Shown here: piece by piece, positions 1 to 12,000 of the stretch
How positions within the stretch are numbered: the stretch's first letter is position 1
Layout of the letters: each line of letters opens with the position of its first letter
NCBI GenBank assembly: GCA_032433765.1
Contig: JAVIAB010000059.1
Coordinates: 60,390,582 to 60,454,581 of the forward strand
Length of the DNA: 64,000 bases
Direction: 5' to 3'
Origin: Megaustenia siamemsis
Lineage: Eukaryota; Mollusca; Gastropoda; Stylommatophora; Ariophantidae
Program-made: the position numbers and the translations under genes
Notes under the pieces: model-generated
Databases searched by the model: none
What the model was told of the DNA's origin: nothing
What the model saw: the letters and a program-made list of their open reading frames with translations, nothing else

Positions 1-234
1 TCTTCTCTCTACTTCTTTCCGTCGTCATGTGTCTGTCAACTTCGAAGGAAGATTTAATGTTCGGTCTTTCGCTCTTCTGTTAGCCCCAATATTTCCAATA
101 TTTCATCAATCTATTTCTTCAGGGTCCGACCCTTGAGACGTGTTCTCACAATATTTATTAAAGTCTTGTTGTGTCGTGTTTTGGTTTTTCTGTCTTTCAC
201 GAGGTCAACCATTTATTCTGTTGCTTCTTTATAT

Positions 235-775
235 TTCTTCTTCTTCTTCTACCTTTTTAGCTCCCAGTGGAGCATAGGTCTTCAAAATACACTTTCCAAG
301 TCGTTCTGTTTTTTGCCATTCTCATAAGATCATTCCATGTCTTCCCCATCATCTTCATCTCTGCTTCTATCTGTCTTCTCCAAGAATTCCTTGGTCTTCT
401 TCTTTGTCTTTTCCCCTGGGGATTAAAAAAAAAATGGCCTGTTGTGTAACACTCTCAATTGGCTTCCGTAGTGTATGTCCGATCCAGCGCCATCGTCTTC
501 GCTGTATCTTTTTATCCACTGGTGTTTGACTGATACATTTCCATAATTCTATGTTAGTGATTTTGTCCTGCCATTTCCATCCTTTTATCCTGCGTAAGCA
601 TCCATTAATGAAAGTCTGTATCTTCGTGATTGTTAATTTTGTTGTTCTCCATGTTTCACAGCCATATAATAGGACCGCCTTAACATTTGAGTTGAAAATT
701 TTTATTTTAGTATTTAACCTAATTTCTTTGGATTTCCATACGTTTCCCAGTGCAATGAAAGCGCCTCTTAATATA
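235..775 (-). mobile_element. LINE fragment, family B (3' end of ORF2)
   Basis: The minus strand encodes the C-terminal text of a non-LTR retrotransposon: WKWQDKITN, then a WIGHTLRK-like stretch and GRPRN/RRQIEAEM-type basic runs, ending shortly after the sequence for EDLCSTGS. Frames are broken. The same text recurs at 7014, 25215, 35185, 46940, 53470 and 58620. Confidence 0.7.
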
Positions 776-794
776 TTCTACGTGGGAATTATTC

Positions 795-925
795 GCTGCT
801 TTTTCCTCCGTTCTTCATTTCTGAGCTTATCTTTCAGGCTGTTTCATGTCATGCATCTAACAGATTTCATCTCGGTAGTGATTATAGTTCTGATTATTCT
901 TGACTCCAGAGTCCATGTTTAGCAT
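795..925 (-). mobile_element. LINE fragment, family D
   Basis: Reverse complement matches the family D text at 24190, 31380 and 32040 (ACCTCTACTGAGATTAAAT-like). A short, broken piece abutting family B. Confidence 0.5.
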
Positions 926-1246
926 TGGTGGCACAAACCTGAGATGAAGAGTGTGTAGAAGAGTGCCCATTTTGTATCTAGTGTTAATTCCATGTTGGCC
1001 AGCACTGGTTGTAGTTGTCCGATGATTATACAAGCTATATTGGATCTTGATTGTATTTCTGTTGTTTGTGATTTGTCGAATATATAAGTGCTAGTGCCAC
1101 ACTGAAACTAAAAAAAAAATTATAAATAAGGACATATTTATTTTGTATAAATAAGATGAATTTATTAAATAAATAAAATATCATACATTACGTCAAACAG
1201 CTGGCGTGTATACACAATGTTTTATTGTAACATAAAAGAAAAAAAA

Positions 1247-1505
1247 GGGAGCCGCGATAGCTAAGTGGTTAGTGAACTGGACTACCACGGACAAGGGGTA
1301 GGGTTCGATCCCAACCGATGGCTTCCGGGTTCACCCAGCCTTAAATGGGTGTCGGATTTTTTCTGGGAAAGTAAAGCAGCGCGGACGTAATACTGACCAC
1401 ATTACCCCAAAAATCATGTGCTGAAGGTCTGTAAAATATAGGGTCACTAACACCATATTTCCCTATACGCCACTTGGCGTGACGGGGGTACTTTACTTTT
1501 TACTT
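1247..1505 (+). mobile_element. tRNA-derived SINE copy 1
   Basis: Pol III A box TAGCTAAGTGG and B box GGTTCGATCCC sit in a tRNA-like head, followed by a shared body and a CGCCACTTGGCGTGAC 3' palindrome. Flanked by a 12-bp duplication AAAAGAAAAAAA (1234 and 1506). Confidence 0.85.
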
Positions 1506-1521
1506 AAAAGAAAAAAAGTTA

Positions 1522-2285
1522 ATCTTTGTTGCCATATAACGTGTTGGAAATGATAGACATAATAGTAAAAGAAAGCAACAATAAAGATATTAATCTAAAT
1601 AGTAAGAAAACAGAAGTAATAGTCATATCGAAGAAACAATCATCACCATCGTGCAGCATAAAAATAAAAAGTATAAATCTGAAACAAGTGCAACGTTTCA
1701 TATGCTTGGACACAATAATAACATCAGATGGAAGATGCCCCACAGAAATAAAAAAAAAAAAACAGAATAGCTCAGGCCAAAATAGCATTTCAGAAAATGA
1801 AAAATATCTTTTGCAACAAATATAAGTCAATATAAAAAAGAAAAAGAGAGTTCATCGGTGCTATATAGAACCAATTCTGACCTATGGAAGCAAATCATGG
1901 ACAGTAGCCAAACAAATGAAACGACGATTAGAGGCCACAGAGATGGGGTTTCTCTGAAGAATGTTGAAAGTTTCCTGGACAGCTAAAAAGACCAATGATG
2001 AAATTCTCAAAGAGACCAACACAAAAAAGTGAGCTCCTAAGAAACATCAGAAAGAAACAATCAACATTTTCTGGGCACATCATGAGAAGAGGAAAGTTGG
2101 AGTACTTGTTTTCAACTGGCAAAACACAATGAAAGCGAGATCGCAGACGACAAAGAGCGAAAATACTGGATAGCTTGGTGTCATGGCATGGAAAATAGTC
2201 AACACAAGAACTGATACGATGCACTGTGGATAGAAGATTGTGGAAGGACATGATCGCCTACGCTAACTGGTATGGAACACGATGA
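1522..2285 (+). mobile_element. LINE fragment, family A1 (end of reverse-transcriptase ORF)
   Basis: Encodes the broken text NSKKTEVIVISKKQ, a TSDGRC motif, then ELLRNIRKKQSTF and the terminal RRLWKDMIAYAN-type end. Frames are disrupted by stops and indels. It ends in a GAT trinucleotide run. Confidence 0.75.
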
Positions 2286-2327
2286 TGATGATTATATCTT
2301 ATTTTATAAATGTACAATTATTTGTTA

Positions 2328-2584
2328 GGGAGCCGCGATAGCTCACTGGTTAGTGAACTGGACAACAAAGGACAAGGGGTAGGGTTCGATCCCAACCGAC
2401 GGCTTCACTCAACCTTAAATGGGTGCCGGAATTTTTTCTGGGAAAGTAAAGCAGCACGGGCGTAATACCGCCCACTTTACCTCAAAAATCATGCGCTGAA
2501 GGTCAGTCAAATATAGGGTCACTAACACCATATTTTCCTATACGTGACTTGGTGTGACGGGGGTACATTACTTTACTTACTACT
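2328..2584 (+). mobile_element. tRNA-derived SINE copy 2
   Basis: Same head, body and 3' palindrome region as copy 1, with A box TAGCTCACTGG. Perfect 12-bp duplication AATTATTTGTTA at 2316-2327 and 2585-2596. Confidence 0.88.
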
Positions 2585-2769
2585 AATTATTTGTTACTGA
2601 GGTCCATAGATACCCGAATCTGCTATCTCAATTTTGTATTGTTACATTGTGTTAAATAGAGCCCTCCGGTGACGTCACAATCTCAGTCACGTACTTTTGA
2701 TCAGAATGTAATAAAACAAGAAAATGTAAAATACATTGTTTTAAAAATTAACACAAAGTCTGGATATTT

Positions 2770-3115
2770 TTTTAACATATCTTTATTATATTATACATAT
2801 CTTTTATCTTTTGTATACAGTACATATGTTTAATATCTTATACACATCTTATATCTCTTGTATACAGTACATATGTTTAATATCGTATACACATCTTATA
2901 TCTTTTGTATACAGTACATATCTTTAATATCTTATACACATCTTATATCTTTTGTATACAGTACATATGTTTAATATCTTATACACATCTTTTATATTTT
3001 GTATGCAGTACATATCTTTAATAGCTTATACATATCTTATATATTTTGTATACATTACATATGTTTAATATCTTATACATATCTTTTATTTTCTGTATAC
3101 AGTACATATGTTTAA
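2770..3115. repeat. 47-bp AT-rich minisatellite, about 7 copies
   Basis: Units carry TACAGTACATATG and TTTAATATCTTATACACATC, spaced 47 bp (for example 2823, 2870). No coding content. Confidence 0.75.
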
Positions 3116-3384
3116 CATCACAATCAGTGGTGATTGTTATTAGAGTTTAGATTACAGAACTCCGATGGAACCAAGAGGGACTTTGCAATATTCAGCGGAG
3201 GACGATGTTTGTATGAGCAGAAGTAATTTGAATCCATCCTGAATAAAATGACGTATTACTGTTTATGTACATAAGTATATCGTAACTTCTGAGCTGAAGG
3301 TGACAAGATTGTTCTTTTTTCTTTACAGCGCTGTTTCCAAGCAGCTTTTGTGAAAACAAATGTGAATGTTGACATTTATAGACT

Positions 3385-3660
3385 CCCTTTCACCATTCAT
3401 CATCATCATCGAGTGCCGTCTCCGCAACGAAGGTTGGCTACCATGGAGCGCCATTCTACTCTGTCTCTTGCTTTGATTGTGCAGGTTGTCATAGGCTGAT
3501 TTTTCCATCTTTTGATGTTACTCGTCCATGTTAGTCTTGGTCTGCCTCTGCCTCTTTTACCTTGTATTTTTCCCTCCAGGATTACTTTTAGTAGGCTGTT
3601 GTGTCTTTTAACAATGCCCCAGAATCGCATTTGTCTTGTTTGAATTGTGTTTAGTCGCTT
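3385..3660 (-). mobile_element. LINE fragment, family E (C-terminal end)
   Basis: The minus strand encodes MRFWGIVKRHNSLLKVILEG, GKRGRGRPRLTW and TCTIKARDRVEWRSMVANLR, matching the + strand copy at 33828-34052. Truncated at its 5' end. Confidence 0.75.
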
Positions 3661-3952
3661 TCAGTAGATAACGATTAATTTTCTGTGTGAGGCGTCCATT
3701 AGTTCGTTGGTTATTTATGTCCACGTTCAACCTATTACACACTCATTTCAACTCTTTTAAAGTTGTTTTCGAAGACGTTTCTACCTCAGCATTGCTTCCT
3801 TACTAATATCCGCCTGGATACACTTGTATTATGTAAAAACTGGGTGAACCTTGGAAAAGTCGAGCATGATCGAACCCGTCCACTTTTCCTCAGCAGAACA
3901 GTTCATATATTTTTATTTTACTGCGACTCTATAACTGTATATATGGGTGTGC

Positions 3953-3984
<32 letters not shown>

Positions 3985-4017
3985 ATGTCTGTGTAATCAA
4001 ATGTATATGCACATATA

Positions 4018-5393
4018 AAGGGTGTTTATAAAGTCTCACTACACTTGGTATCTAGGTCAATTTGAAAAAAAATTTGTTTATGACGTCATCACATTATGTG
4101 CTCCCACTGTCAATTGTGCAGTGAATGGCTGTCGTCTGCTGGAGTAATTCTTTGCACTCAAAGCAGAATGGTGTTATCAAGAGAAGAACGAATTTTTCTG
4201 GTTGAACAAGTGTTTAGAAATGGTGGTCGATACACACGGGTAGTTGTTCAAAGATTTATAGCAAGATTTCACGATAAACAACCTCCTCATCGCATTACGG
4301 TTAGAAATTTGTTGAATAAGTTTATTGCTACTGGAAATGTGGAAGATGCTTCACGATCTGGTAGGCCTGCTGTGAATGATGAAATATGTTTAGATATCCA
4401 AGACAGAATCCTTAAAAGTCCAGACAAGTCATTAAGAAAACTGTCGCAACAAGTGAACTTACCATTGAGCACATTGCACAAAGTTGTAAAACAGCGGTTA
4501 CATTTCCATCCATACAGGATTTCTGTTGTGCATGAACTAAAAGAGCGTGACAATCAATCCAGAGTCAACTACTGCACGTGGTTTCAAGCATTTTTAGCTG
4601 AAGAAGACGAGTCAATTCTCGATGTAACATTCTTCTCAGATGAAGCATGGTTTCATCTATCTGGATACGTTAATAGCCAAAATAATCGTATTTGGAGCAG
4701 TTTCAATCCCAATGCATCTCATGCAGCGCCTATACACGATGCGAAAATTGGGGTATGGTGTGCCGTCAGTAGAAGGCGTATAATTGGACCCATTTTCTTC
4801 AACAACACTATAAATGCCCATCGGTATGTTACTGAAATTCTGGAACCTTTTTTAGAACAGCTGAATGAACGTGAAATTGAAGAAGCTTGGTTCCAACAAG
4901 ATGGTGCAACTGCACACACAGCTAGAGCATCACTTCGTTTTTTGGAAGAAATTTTCTCCAATCGCATAATATCTAAAGGAATTTGGCCTGCTCGGTCTCC
5001 AGAACTTACTCCATTAGATTATTATCTATGGGGGTTCTTGAAAGGCAAAGTTTACAAAACTAATGTGCACACAATTGAGGAGCTGAAAGAAGCAATCAGA
5101 AATGCCATTCAAGAAATAACAACAGACACCTTGCGCAAGGTTTTTGACAATATGAAGAGGCGTGTACAGACATGTCTTGAAGCCCGTGGTGGACATTTCC
5201 AACACCTGTTATAATGTATATGTCATTGTTACTTTCCAGCTTCCTCAAAACATCGATATACACTGTACCGTAGCAGTTACTATTGCTACTGAAAAGAAGC
5301 ACTTTGTTGAGCACATAATGTGATGACGTCATAAACAATTTTTTTTCAAATTGACCTAGATACCAAGTGTAGTGAGACTTTATAAACACCCTG
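4018..5393 (+). mobile_element. Complete Tc1/mariner-superfamily DNA transposon, 1376 bp, 85-bp TIRs, TA target duplication
   Basis: Inverted repeats at 4018-4103 and 5309-5393 are nearly identical. They differ by one A/T-run base and by the first base (A left, C expected). Each contains GGGTGTTTATAAAG at the tip and a TGACGTCA palindrome inside. TA dinucleotides flank the element (4016-4017, 5394-5395). The transposase frame inside is open. Near-perfect TIRs and an intact ORF point to a recent insertion. The right end is 92 bp from the LRR-1 promoter motif. Confidence 0.92.
4168..5214 (+). CDS. Tc1/mariner-superfamily transposase, 348 aa
   Basis: DNA-cutting and joining enzyme of the surrounding element. 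Residues 1-110 form the paired helix-turn-helix DNA-binding part with a GRP linker (SGRPAV). The DDE-type core follows: FFSDEAWF (Asp158), QQDGATAHTA (Asp245) and SPELTPLDYYLWG (Asp284). There are 38 residues between the second and third acids, and the third is Asp rather than Glu. The ATG at 4168 is preferred over the upstream ATG at 4096 because 4096 lies inside the inverted repeat and the deleted relative at 8655 starts at the equivalent Met (MVL...). All key residues are present with no internal stop, so activity is plausible. The exact subfamily was not assigned. Confidence 0.9.
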   Translation: MVLSREERIFLVEQVFRNGGRYTRVVVQRFIARFHDKQPPHRITVRNLLNKFIATGNVEDASRSGRPAVNDEICLDIQDRILKSPDKSLRKLSQQVNLPLSTLHKVVKQRLHFHPYRISVVHELKERDNQSRVNYCTWFQAFLAEEDESILDVTFFSDEAWFHLSGYVNSQNNRIWSSFNPNASHAAPIHDAKIGVWCAVSRRRIIGPIFFNNTINAHRYVTEILEPFLEQLNEREIEEAWFQQDGATAHTARASLRFLEEIFSNRIISKGIWPARSPELTPLDYYLWGFLKGKVYKTNVHTIEELKEAIRNAIQEITTDTLRKVFDNMKRRVQTCLEARGGHFQHLL

Positions 5394-5485
5394 TATATAC
5401 ATAATGTATAGTTTATTTATTATAATTTGTTAGGATGCAGTAACAACGATATAGCGTTTTTAAATGTGGTGATTGTTGACAACAA

Positions 5486-5617
5486 TTGAAAACCCCTGTT
5501 TTGGTCTATGCAACTGACATAAAAAAGATGTTTCTTTTATCTTAAATATTTATCAGTCACGAAATGTCAGGATTAGGAGCATCAACAGGTCTGTAGGAAA
5601 TCGTTTGTTGTGAACAT
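5486..5617 (+). promoter_or_regulatory. LRR-1 promoter module and non-coding exon 1
   Basis: The 13-mer TTGAAAACCCCTG lies at 5486-5498, TTTATCT at 5536-5542, and TCAGTC (initiator-like) at 5553, followed by ACGAAATGTC. A splice donor CAT|gtaagt follows 5617. No ATG-initiated reading frame joins exon 2, so exon 1 is taken as 5' UTR. The transcription start is inferred to be near TCAGTC. The Tc1/mariner-type transposon ends 92 bp upstream. Confidence 0.6.
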
Positions 5618-5699
5618 GTAAGTAATTGCTATATTTATACATTAAGGACCCTGTGTATTGATTTGTAATTGTTTTTCTATTTATCAACATTATCATCAC

Positions 5700-6013
5700 C
5701 ATCACAAACAACATTCTTCATTATAAATAAATATTCTGAAAGAGGCCAACACAAAAATGGAGCTGAAGAAATATCAGATAGAAACAATTGATATTTTGTC
5801 TGGTACATCATAAGAAGACGAAAGTTGAAAAAAAATAGTTACAACTGGCAAAATACAGGGACAAAGAGATTGAGGACGACTAAGAGAAACATTAGTACTA
5901 GATAGCTTGGGGACATGGCATGGAAAAACGTTAACAACAGATTTGATACGATGTGCTGTTGATAGAAAATTGTGGAAGGACATGATCGTCTACATCAACC
6001 AGTATGGCACTTA
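5700..6013 (+). mobile_element. LINE fragment, family A1
   Basis: Degraded copy of the last part of family A in LRR-1 intron 1 (text like KEANTKMEL, LWKDMI). Followed by a (TC)n run of about 45 bp to 6063. Confidence 0.6.
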
Positions 6014-6017
6014 ATGC

Positions 6018-6018
6018 T

Positions 6019-6065
<47 letters not shown>

Positions 6066-7498
6066 TATCAGGACTCAATCAGAGTAGGACTCCAGACTCT
6101 CGCACGAAGACAGCTGCCTGTTTAAGCCTGTTAGATCCACTCAATCACTAATCATTAATCTGGACGATGCAAAAACGAGCTGTAACATAATGAAAGGTTT
6201 ATACTAGTGCTGGATCCGATAAACTTTAATTTCTGAGAAACGGTCCCTATGAATTGAACATTTTGTATAGAAGTAATTGTATATATATTGGCTGTTAATG
6301 AAATATAAGCCCTGGCTTCTAAACGATGAGTTTCACGTTATATAAGGAGAAAACCCTGGAGGTGCCTTGGTCATGTTCTCAGTGTGTTCTAGTGTAAACT
6401 AGCTGAAGGAAATCCCCTCCCCTCCCCCACAACCCCCCCCCCCATCCCGAATCAGGTTTCAGAAGAATACATGTTGGAAACCCAAAATAAGGAGGATAAA
6501 AAGAAACTACAAATGAAACAGTTAATAGAGGGTTCACTCTATCGCTTTATGAAAGAAAAAAAATCTACAAGACCTATCAGTGAATTGTCAGAAAGTATTA
6601 CTTCTGCTCTATGTGTCGACTTCGGTTTGAAATTATTCAATAAACTAACAATTATTACTTAATTATTAATTAATTTCAATCAGTACAAATCTCTAATTAC
6701 TTTTACGACAACACCCGCCCTCCCCAAAAAATTTAATTTCCATCAATGCGCATTTCTATATACGTATTTTCTGTCTGGCTATCTCAACTCTCGTTCTTTG
6801 TTCTATTACTATCGTTTGCTGCCATATTTTGTTCATTTACCTTCATCTGCATGTGTTCACCAGCAGATTTTTCTTTTAGAATTGATTATCACTTTTTTGT
6901 TTTGGTTTGTTTACGTGTATTTACTGAATTAAACCGTTATTAATGATACATGTGCATCTTAAATTTAATTAGAAACTGTATATGTTCTCTTCCATCATCT
7001 CTGTCTCCTTCCCTTCAACTCCATGTGGAGCATAGGTCTTCCAACAAACACTTCGAAGGCCGTTCTGTTTCTTATCATTATTTTAATATCAATCCATGTC
7101 ATCCCCAGCATCTTCATATCTGCTTCCATCTGTCTTCTCAAAATATGGTGTCTTCTATGTCTTTTTCCTTGGTGATTCCAAAAAAGGTCATGTTATGTTA
7201 TCTTTCATCATAATTTTTGTTAATATTCTTTTGTGACGACGTTTTTCTATCTATACCATGTTATTGAACGAAGAATACTATAATGACCATTTACACAGGA
7301 ACACGCAAAGATATATAAAACAATAAAACAAATATTAAAATACACATCCTAAATAGCAATAATAAATCAAAGTACCTTATTTAAGGGAATAAGAATGTGC
7401 ATTCACATTAAAATTAAGGACACCAGCACTGAGAATAAAAACACAACAATTTTAAAAATGCAACATAATTGAATATTTTGTACTGTTTCATTTTAAAG
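6018..7498. other. Rest of LRR-1 intron 1
   Basis: Contains (TC)n at 6020-6063, a C-rich run at 6426-6444 and a minus-strand LINE family B fragment at about 7014-7205. I see no further gene. The open frame at 6471-6662 has no recognisable features. Confidence 0.5.
7014..7205 (-). mobile_element. LINE fragment, family B
   Basis: The reverse complement carries the last part of family B (short and broken), matching 235-775. Confidence 0.55.
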
Positions 7499-7506
7499 AT
7501 AAAAAA

Positions 7507-7704
7507 ATGAGCTGCATATTGGGTCTGATTTTGCTTGGATTGATGACTTCCCTTGTATTGGCATATAACTGTCCTTATCAGGTATACTGGATACAGATAG
7601 ATCAAATAGATTATAATGAATGAAAGTGTTTTATGTAGAGGCGAGTATCTGGTCATCTGAAGTTTCTCCAACTGCGTAGAGCTGTACTTATTATGCTCTC
7701 CATC

Positions 7705-7749
<45 letters not shown>

Positions 7750-8971
7750 AGCTTTCATTATGTTTGTGCGCCATATAACTATTAGTTTAGAAATCATGCT
7801 CACTCTTCTATAAATATGTCACACATGTCACGCTTAATGCCAAAACGGAGATAAAAACTTAAAGCAGACGAGTCTTACGCAAGGCACAGTCTGGGTACCT
7901 AAACATTTCATCGAATTAAGTTACAGATCCCATCTTTGTACCGCGCCAGCGCACGAGCGGTTTAAACGGAGTAACATCATTCGATCTCCAGATAAAAATA
8001 TTTTCAAACTTTTCGTTCGAATTTTGTAACTTTGATAGTTAAGGTCGGTTGAAATACCAAACTGCACTGTGCTTGACATCTATCGATCTCTGGATTATAG
8101 ATGTGAAGAATAAAGGACGTGAGTGATGTATTGATGTAAAGAATAAAGGACGTGAGTGATGTACTGATGTGGAGAGTATCTTAATGAAGTATCATAATCG
8201 GGTTGCGTGCCCATTTTAAAACACAGAATCGAAGGAAACCCTTTCTCTAGCCATATCTGCTATTTGTTCTGTTGTCAGTTTTAATTGACTGTTCAAATAA
8301 ATAAAGTATAGGCATTCACAATGTTGGAAAAACATTCTTTGGTGTATGGATTAAAGACGTCAACAACGAAATGGGTAAATTGTTTCTTTTTGTAATTATT
8401 TAATTACCTGAAAATCAGGAGGCCCAACACACTTTATATATACATATGTAACTACATATGTTATATATATATATATGTTTATATATATATATGTTTGTGT
8501 ACAGGGTGTTTATAAAGTAATTCATGCGTTCACAAAGTGAAATTACGTCAACGCTTGATAAAATTTACATAATGATATTCTGTGTTCACAGTCCCATCTA
8601 CGGCATAACACAAAGAGCCATTGTTGTGTTCACACTTTCATTGCTGAAAAGAAAATGGTATTGAATATTGAAAATATGATATTTTTGGTTGAAATTATTT
8701 TCCATAATGGTGCCAAATTTACTGAAGAGGTAATTCGACATTTTGTGCTGAAACTTCCAGACACATGCTGTAGACACAACGTCATCGTGTGACGTTGCTA
8801 CTTTACCAATACAAGTCAGGCAAGAGCAGATGTGTTTAGATGAATAATAAAAGTTACGTTACACATTGCCGTAATTTTAAGAAAATGTTTTCTTTTGCAC
8901 ATCGACTTTATAAACACACAGTATATATATATATATTAATGTTGAATACGTTTGCTTTCCACTAGCACACG

Positions 8972-9015
<44 letters not shown>

Positions 9016-12000
9016 ATGCTTCTTTTTATATGAATACAGTTATGGGGACAATCCTGAAATAAGTGCAAAGTTTCAAATACTTCGGCACAATAATAACATC
9101 AGATAGAAGATGCACCGCATAAATAAAAAGCAGAACAGCTAAAATAGCATTTCAGAAAATGAAGAATATCTTATCCAACAAATCTATGTCAATAGAAGTG
9201 AGAAAAGGAGTTTATCGGTGCTATATAGAACCCATTTTGTCCTATGGATGCAAATCAAGAACAGTAGACAAATAAATGAGAAGACGGTTATAGGCCACAG
9301 AGATAGGATTTCTCAGAAGAATGTTGACAGTTTCTAAAAAGACCAATGAGGAAATTGTCAAAGAGGCCATCACGAAAAGGGAGCTCCTAAGAAACATCAG
9401 AAAGAAGCAATCAACATTTTTTCGGGCACATCATAAGAAGAGGAAAGTTGGAATATTTGAATACAACTGGCAAAATACAAGTAGAGAGAGATCGCGGACG
9501 ACGAAGAGAGAAGATACTAGATCGCTTGGTGTCATGGCATGGCAAATAGTCAACAACAGACTGATACAATGCACTGTAGATAGAAGATTGTGGAAGGACA
9601 TGATCACCTACGCCAACCGGTATGGCACATAATGATGAGTTATATAGAGTGAAGTTATATAGAGTGCAGTTATATAGAGTGCAATTATATAGCGTGCAGT
9701 TATATAGAGTATATTTACATAAAGTATAGTTATATAGGTTGTATTTATATAGAGTATAGTTATATGAAGTGTGATTATATAGAGTTTACATATATAGAGT
9801 GTGGTGTTAATACTGTCAAAGATAAGCAGTTTACAAGAAATATTAACATACATATAGATGAAGGGAAGGAGTAGTGGTGGACAGATATAGTTTGTAAGAC
9901 GGAAACAAATATAACGATTTCATTATACTCGTCTACAGGAATGCATCTGTGCAGACTCAGAAATCATATGCAGTTATCAAAGTTTCAAAGCGATGCCCCA
10001 GAAACTCTTTAACTATAGCTCCCAGTTGGCATCGTTAAACCTAGATGTAAGTGATCATCTATTATTTATGATATTATTATATTTCTGTTATATTCCAGTA
10101 CTGGTAATTCTGTTTACAAACAGCAGCTGTGCTGTAGGGATAAGTGTGTTTACAAACAGCAGTTGTGTTGTAGGGATAAGTGTGTTTACAAACAGCAGTT
10201 GTGTTATAGGGATAAGTGTGTTTACAAACAGCAGTTGTGTTATATGGATAAGTGTGTTTACAAACAGCAGTTGTGTTGTAGGGATAAGTGTGTTCACAAA
10301 CAGCAGCTGTGTTGTAGGGGTAAGTGTGTTTAAAAACAGCAGCTGTGTTGTAACGTTAAGTGTGTCTACAAGTAGCTGTGTTGTAGGGATAAGTGTGTTT
10401 ACAAACAGCTGTTTTGTAGGGATAAGTGTGTTTCCAAACAGCAGCTATGTTGTAGGGATAAGTGTATTTATAAGCAGCAGTTGTGTTGTAGGGTTAAGTG
10501 TGTCTATAAGCAGCTGTGGTGTGGGGATAAGTGTGTCTACAAACAGAAGTTGTGTTATAGGGATAAGTGTGTTTACAAGCAGCAGTTGTGTTATAGGGAT
10601 AAGTGTGATTACAAGCAGCTGTGGTGTAGGGATAAGTGTATTTACAAACATCGGTTGTGTTATAGGGATAAGTGTGTCTACAAACAGCAGTTGTGTTATA
10701 GGGATACGTGTGTTTACAAACATCAGTTGTGTTATAGGGATAAGTGTGATTACAAGCAGCTGTGGTGTAGGGATAAGTGTGTTTACAAACAGCAGTTGTG
10801 TTATAGGGGTAAGTGTGTCTACAAGCAGCTGTGGTGTAGGGATAAGTGTGTTTACAAACATCAGTTGTGTTATAGGGATAAGTGTGTTTACAAACAGCAG
10901 TTGTGTTATAAGGATAAGTGTGTTTACATGCAGCTGTGGTGTAGGGATAAGTGTGTTTACAAACAGCAATTGTGTTATAGGGATAAGTGTGTTTACAAAC
11001 AGCAGTTGTGTTATAGGGATAAGTTTGTTTACAAACAGCTGTGTTGTAGGGATACGTGTGTTTACAAACAACTGTGTTGGAAGGATACGTGTGTCTACAA
11101 ACAGCTGTGATGCAGGAATAACTGTTTACGAACAACAGCTGTGTTGCAGAGATAACTTTTTACAAACAACAGCTGTGATGCAGGAATAACTGTTTACAAA
11201 CAACAGCTGTGTTGCAGAGATAACTTTTTACAAACAACAGTTGTGTTGCAGGGATAACTTTTTACAAACAACAGTTGTGTTGCAGGGATAACTTTTTACA
11301 AACAACAGCTGTGTTGCAGGGATAACTGTTTACAAACAACAGCTGTGTTGCAGGGATAACTGTTTACAAACAACAGCTGTGTTGCAGTGATAACTTTTTA
11401 CAAACAACAGTTGTGTTGCAGGAATAACTGTTTACAAACAACAGCTGTGTTGCAGAGATAACTTTTTACAAACAACAGCTGTGTTGCAGGGATAACTGTT
11501 TACAAACAACAGCTGTGTTGCAGAGATAACTGTTTACAAACAGCAGCTGTGTTGCAGAGATAACTGTTTACAAACAACAGCTGTGTTGCACTAATATCAA
11601 GGAAAAAAAAACAATTAAGGATGTTAACCCGAAGAAATACGTTGAAAATATATTTGCACATGGCAACAGGGAAAACACTACATTATACCAATAATACCAA
11701 ATTCCTTAGAGGATCCATTGTGCTTGACGGCATTGGTTCTGTATTTTTACTTTTATTCTTTTATGCGGACCTCTGTTGTTAGTGATGAGTTCACGTTCTC
11801 ATTCGTGTTGTTGTCTCTGTATAAGATGTTGAGGATCTTACTGTAACACGTGATTTATATTGCTTGTATCTTCTTTCTGAACATTGCATTGTCACACACT
11901 TAAAGGTAACGCTAAATAATGCAGCGGCACTAGCAACAAGAAGATCACCAACTAACCACTGCTCAATGGTCGCATCAACGAACCAACTTGATGTAGTGTT

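Noticed and set aside
1260..1310. A real tRNA gene
   Set aside because: A and B boxes are present but the cloverleaf is not, and the same head with the same body occurs eight times with target duplications, so it is a SINE.
9993..11189. 398-codon + strand frame with GISVF/TNSSC repeats
   Set aside because: It is LRR-1 exon 3 read through its donor into the minisatellite. The donor at 10047 and the downstream phase 0 exon 4 show that this is intron. Other frames on both strands here are shadows.
10105..11590. CRISPR-like array
   Set aside because: Units are contiguous with no unique spacers; it is a eukaryotic minisatellite.
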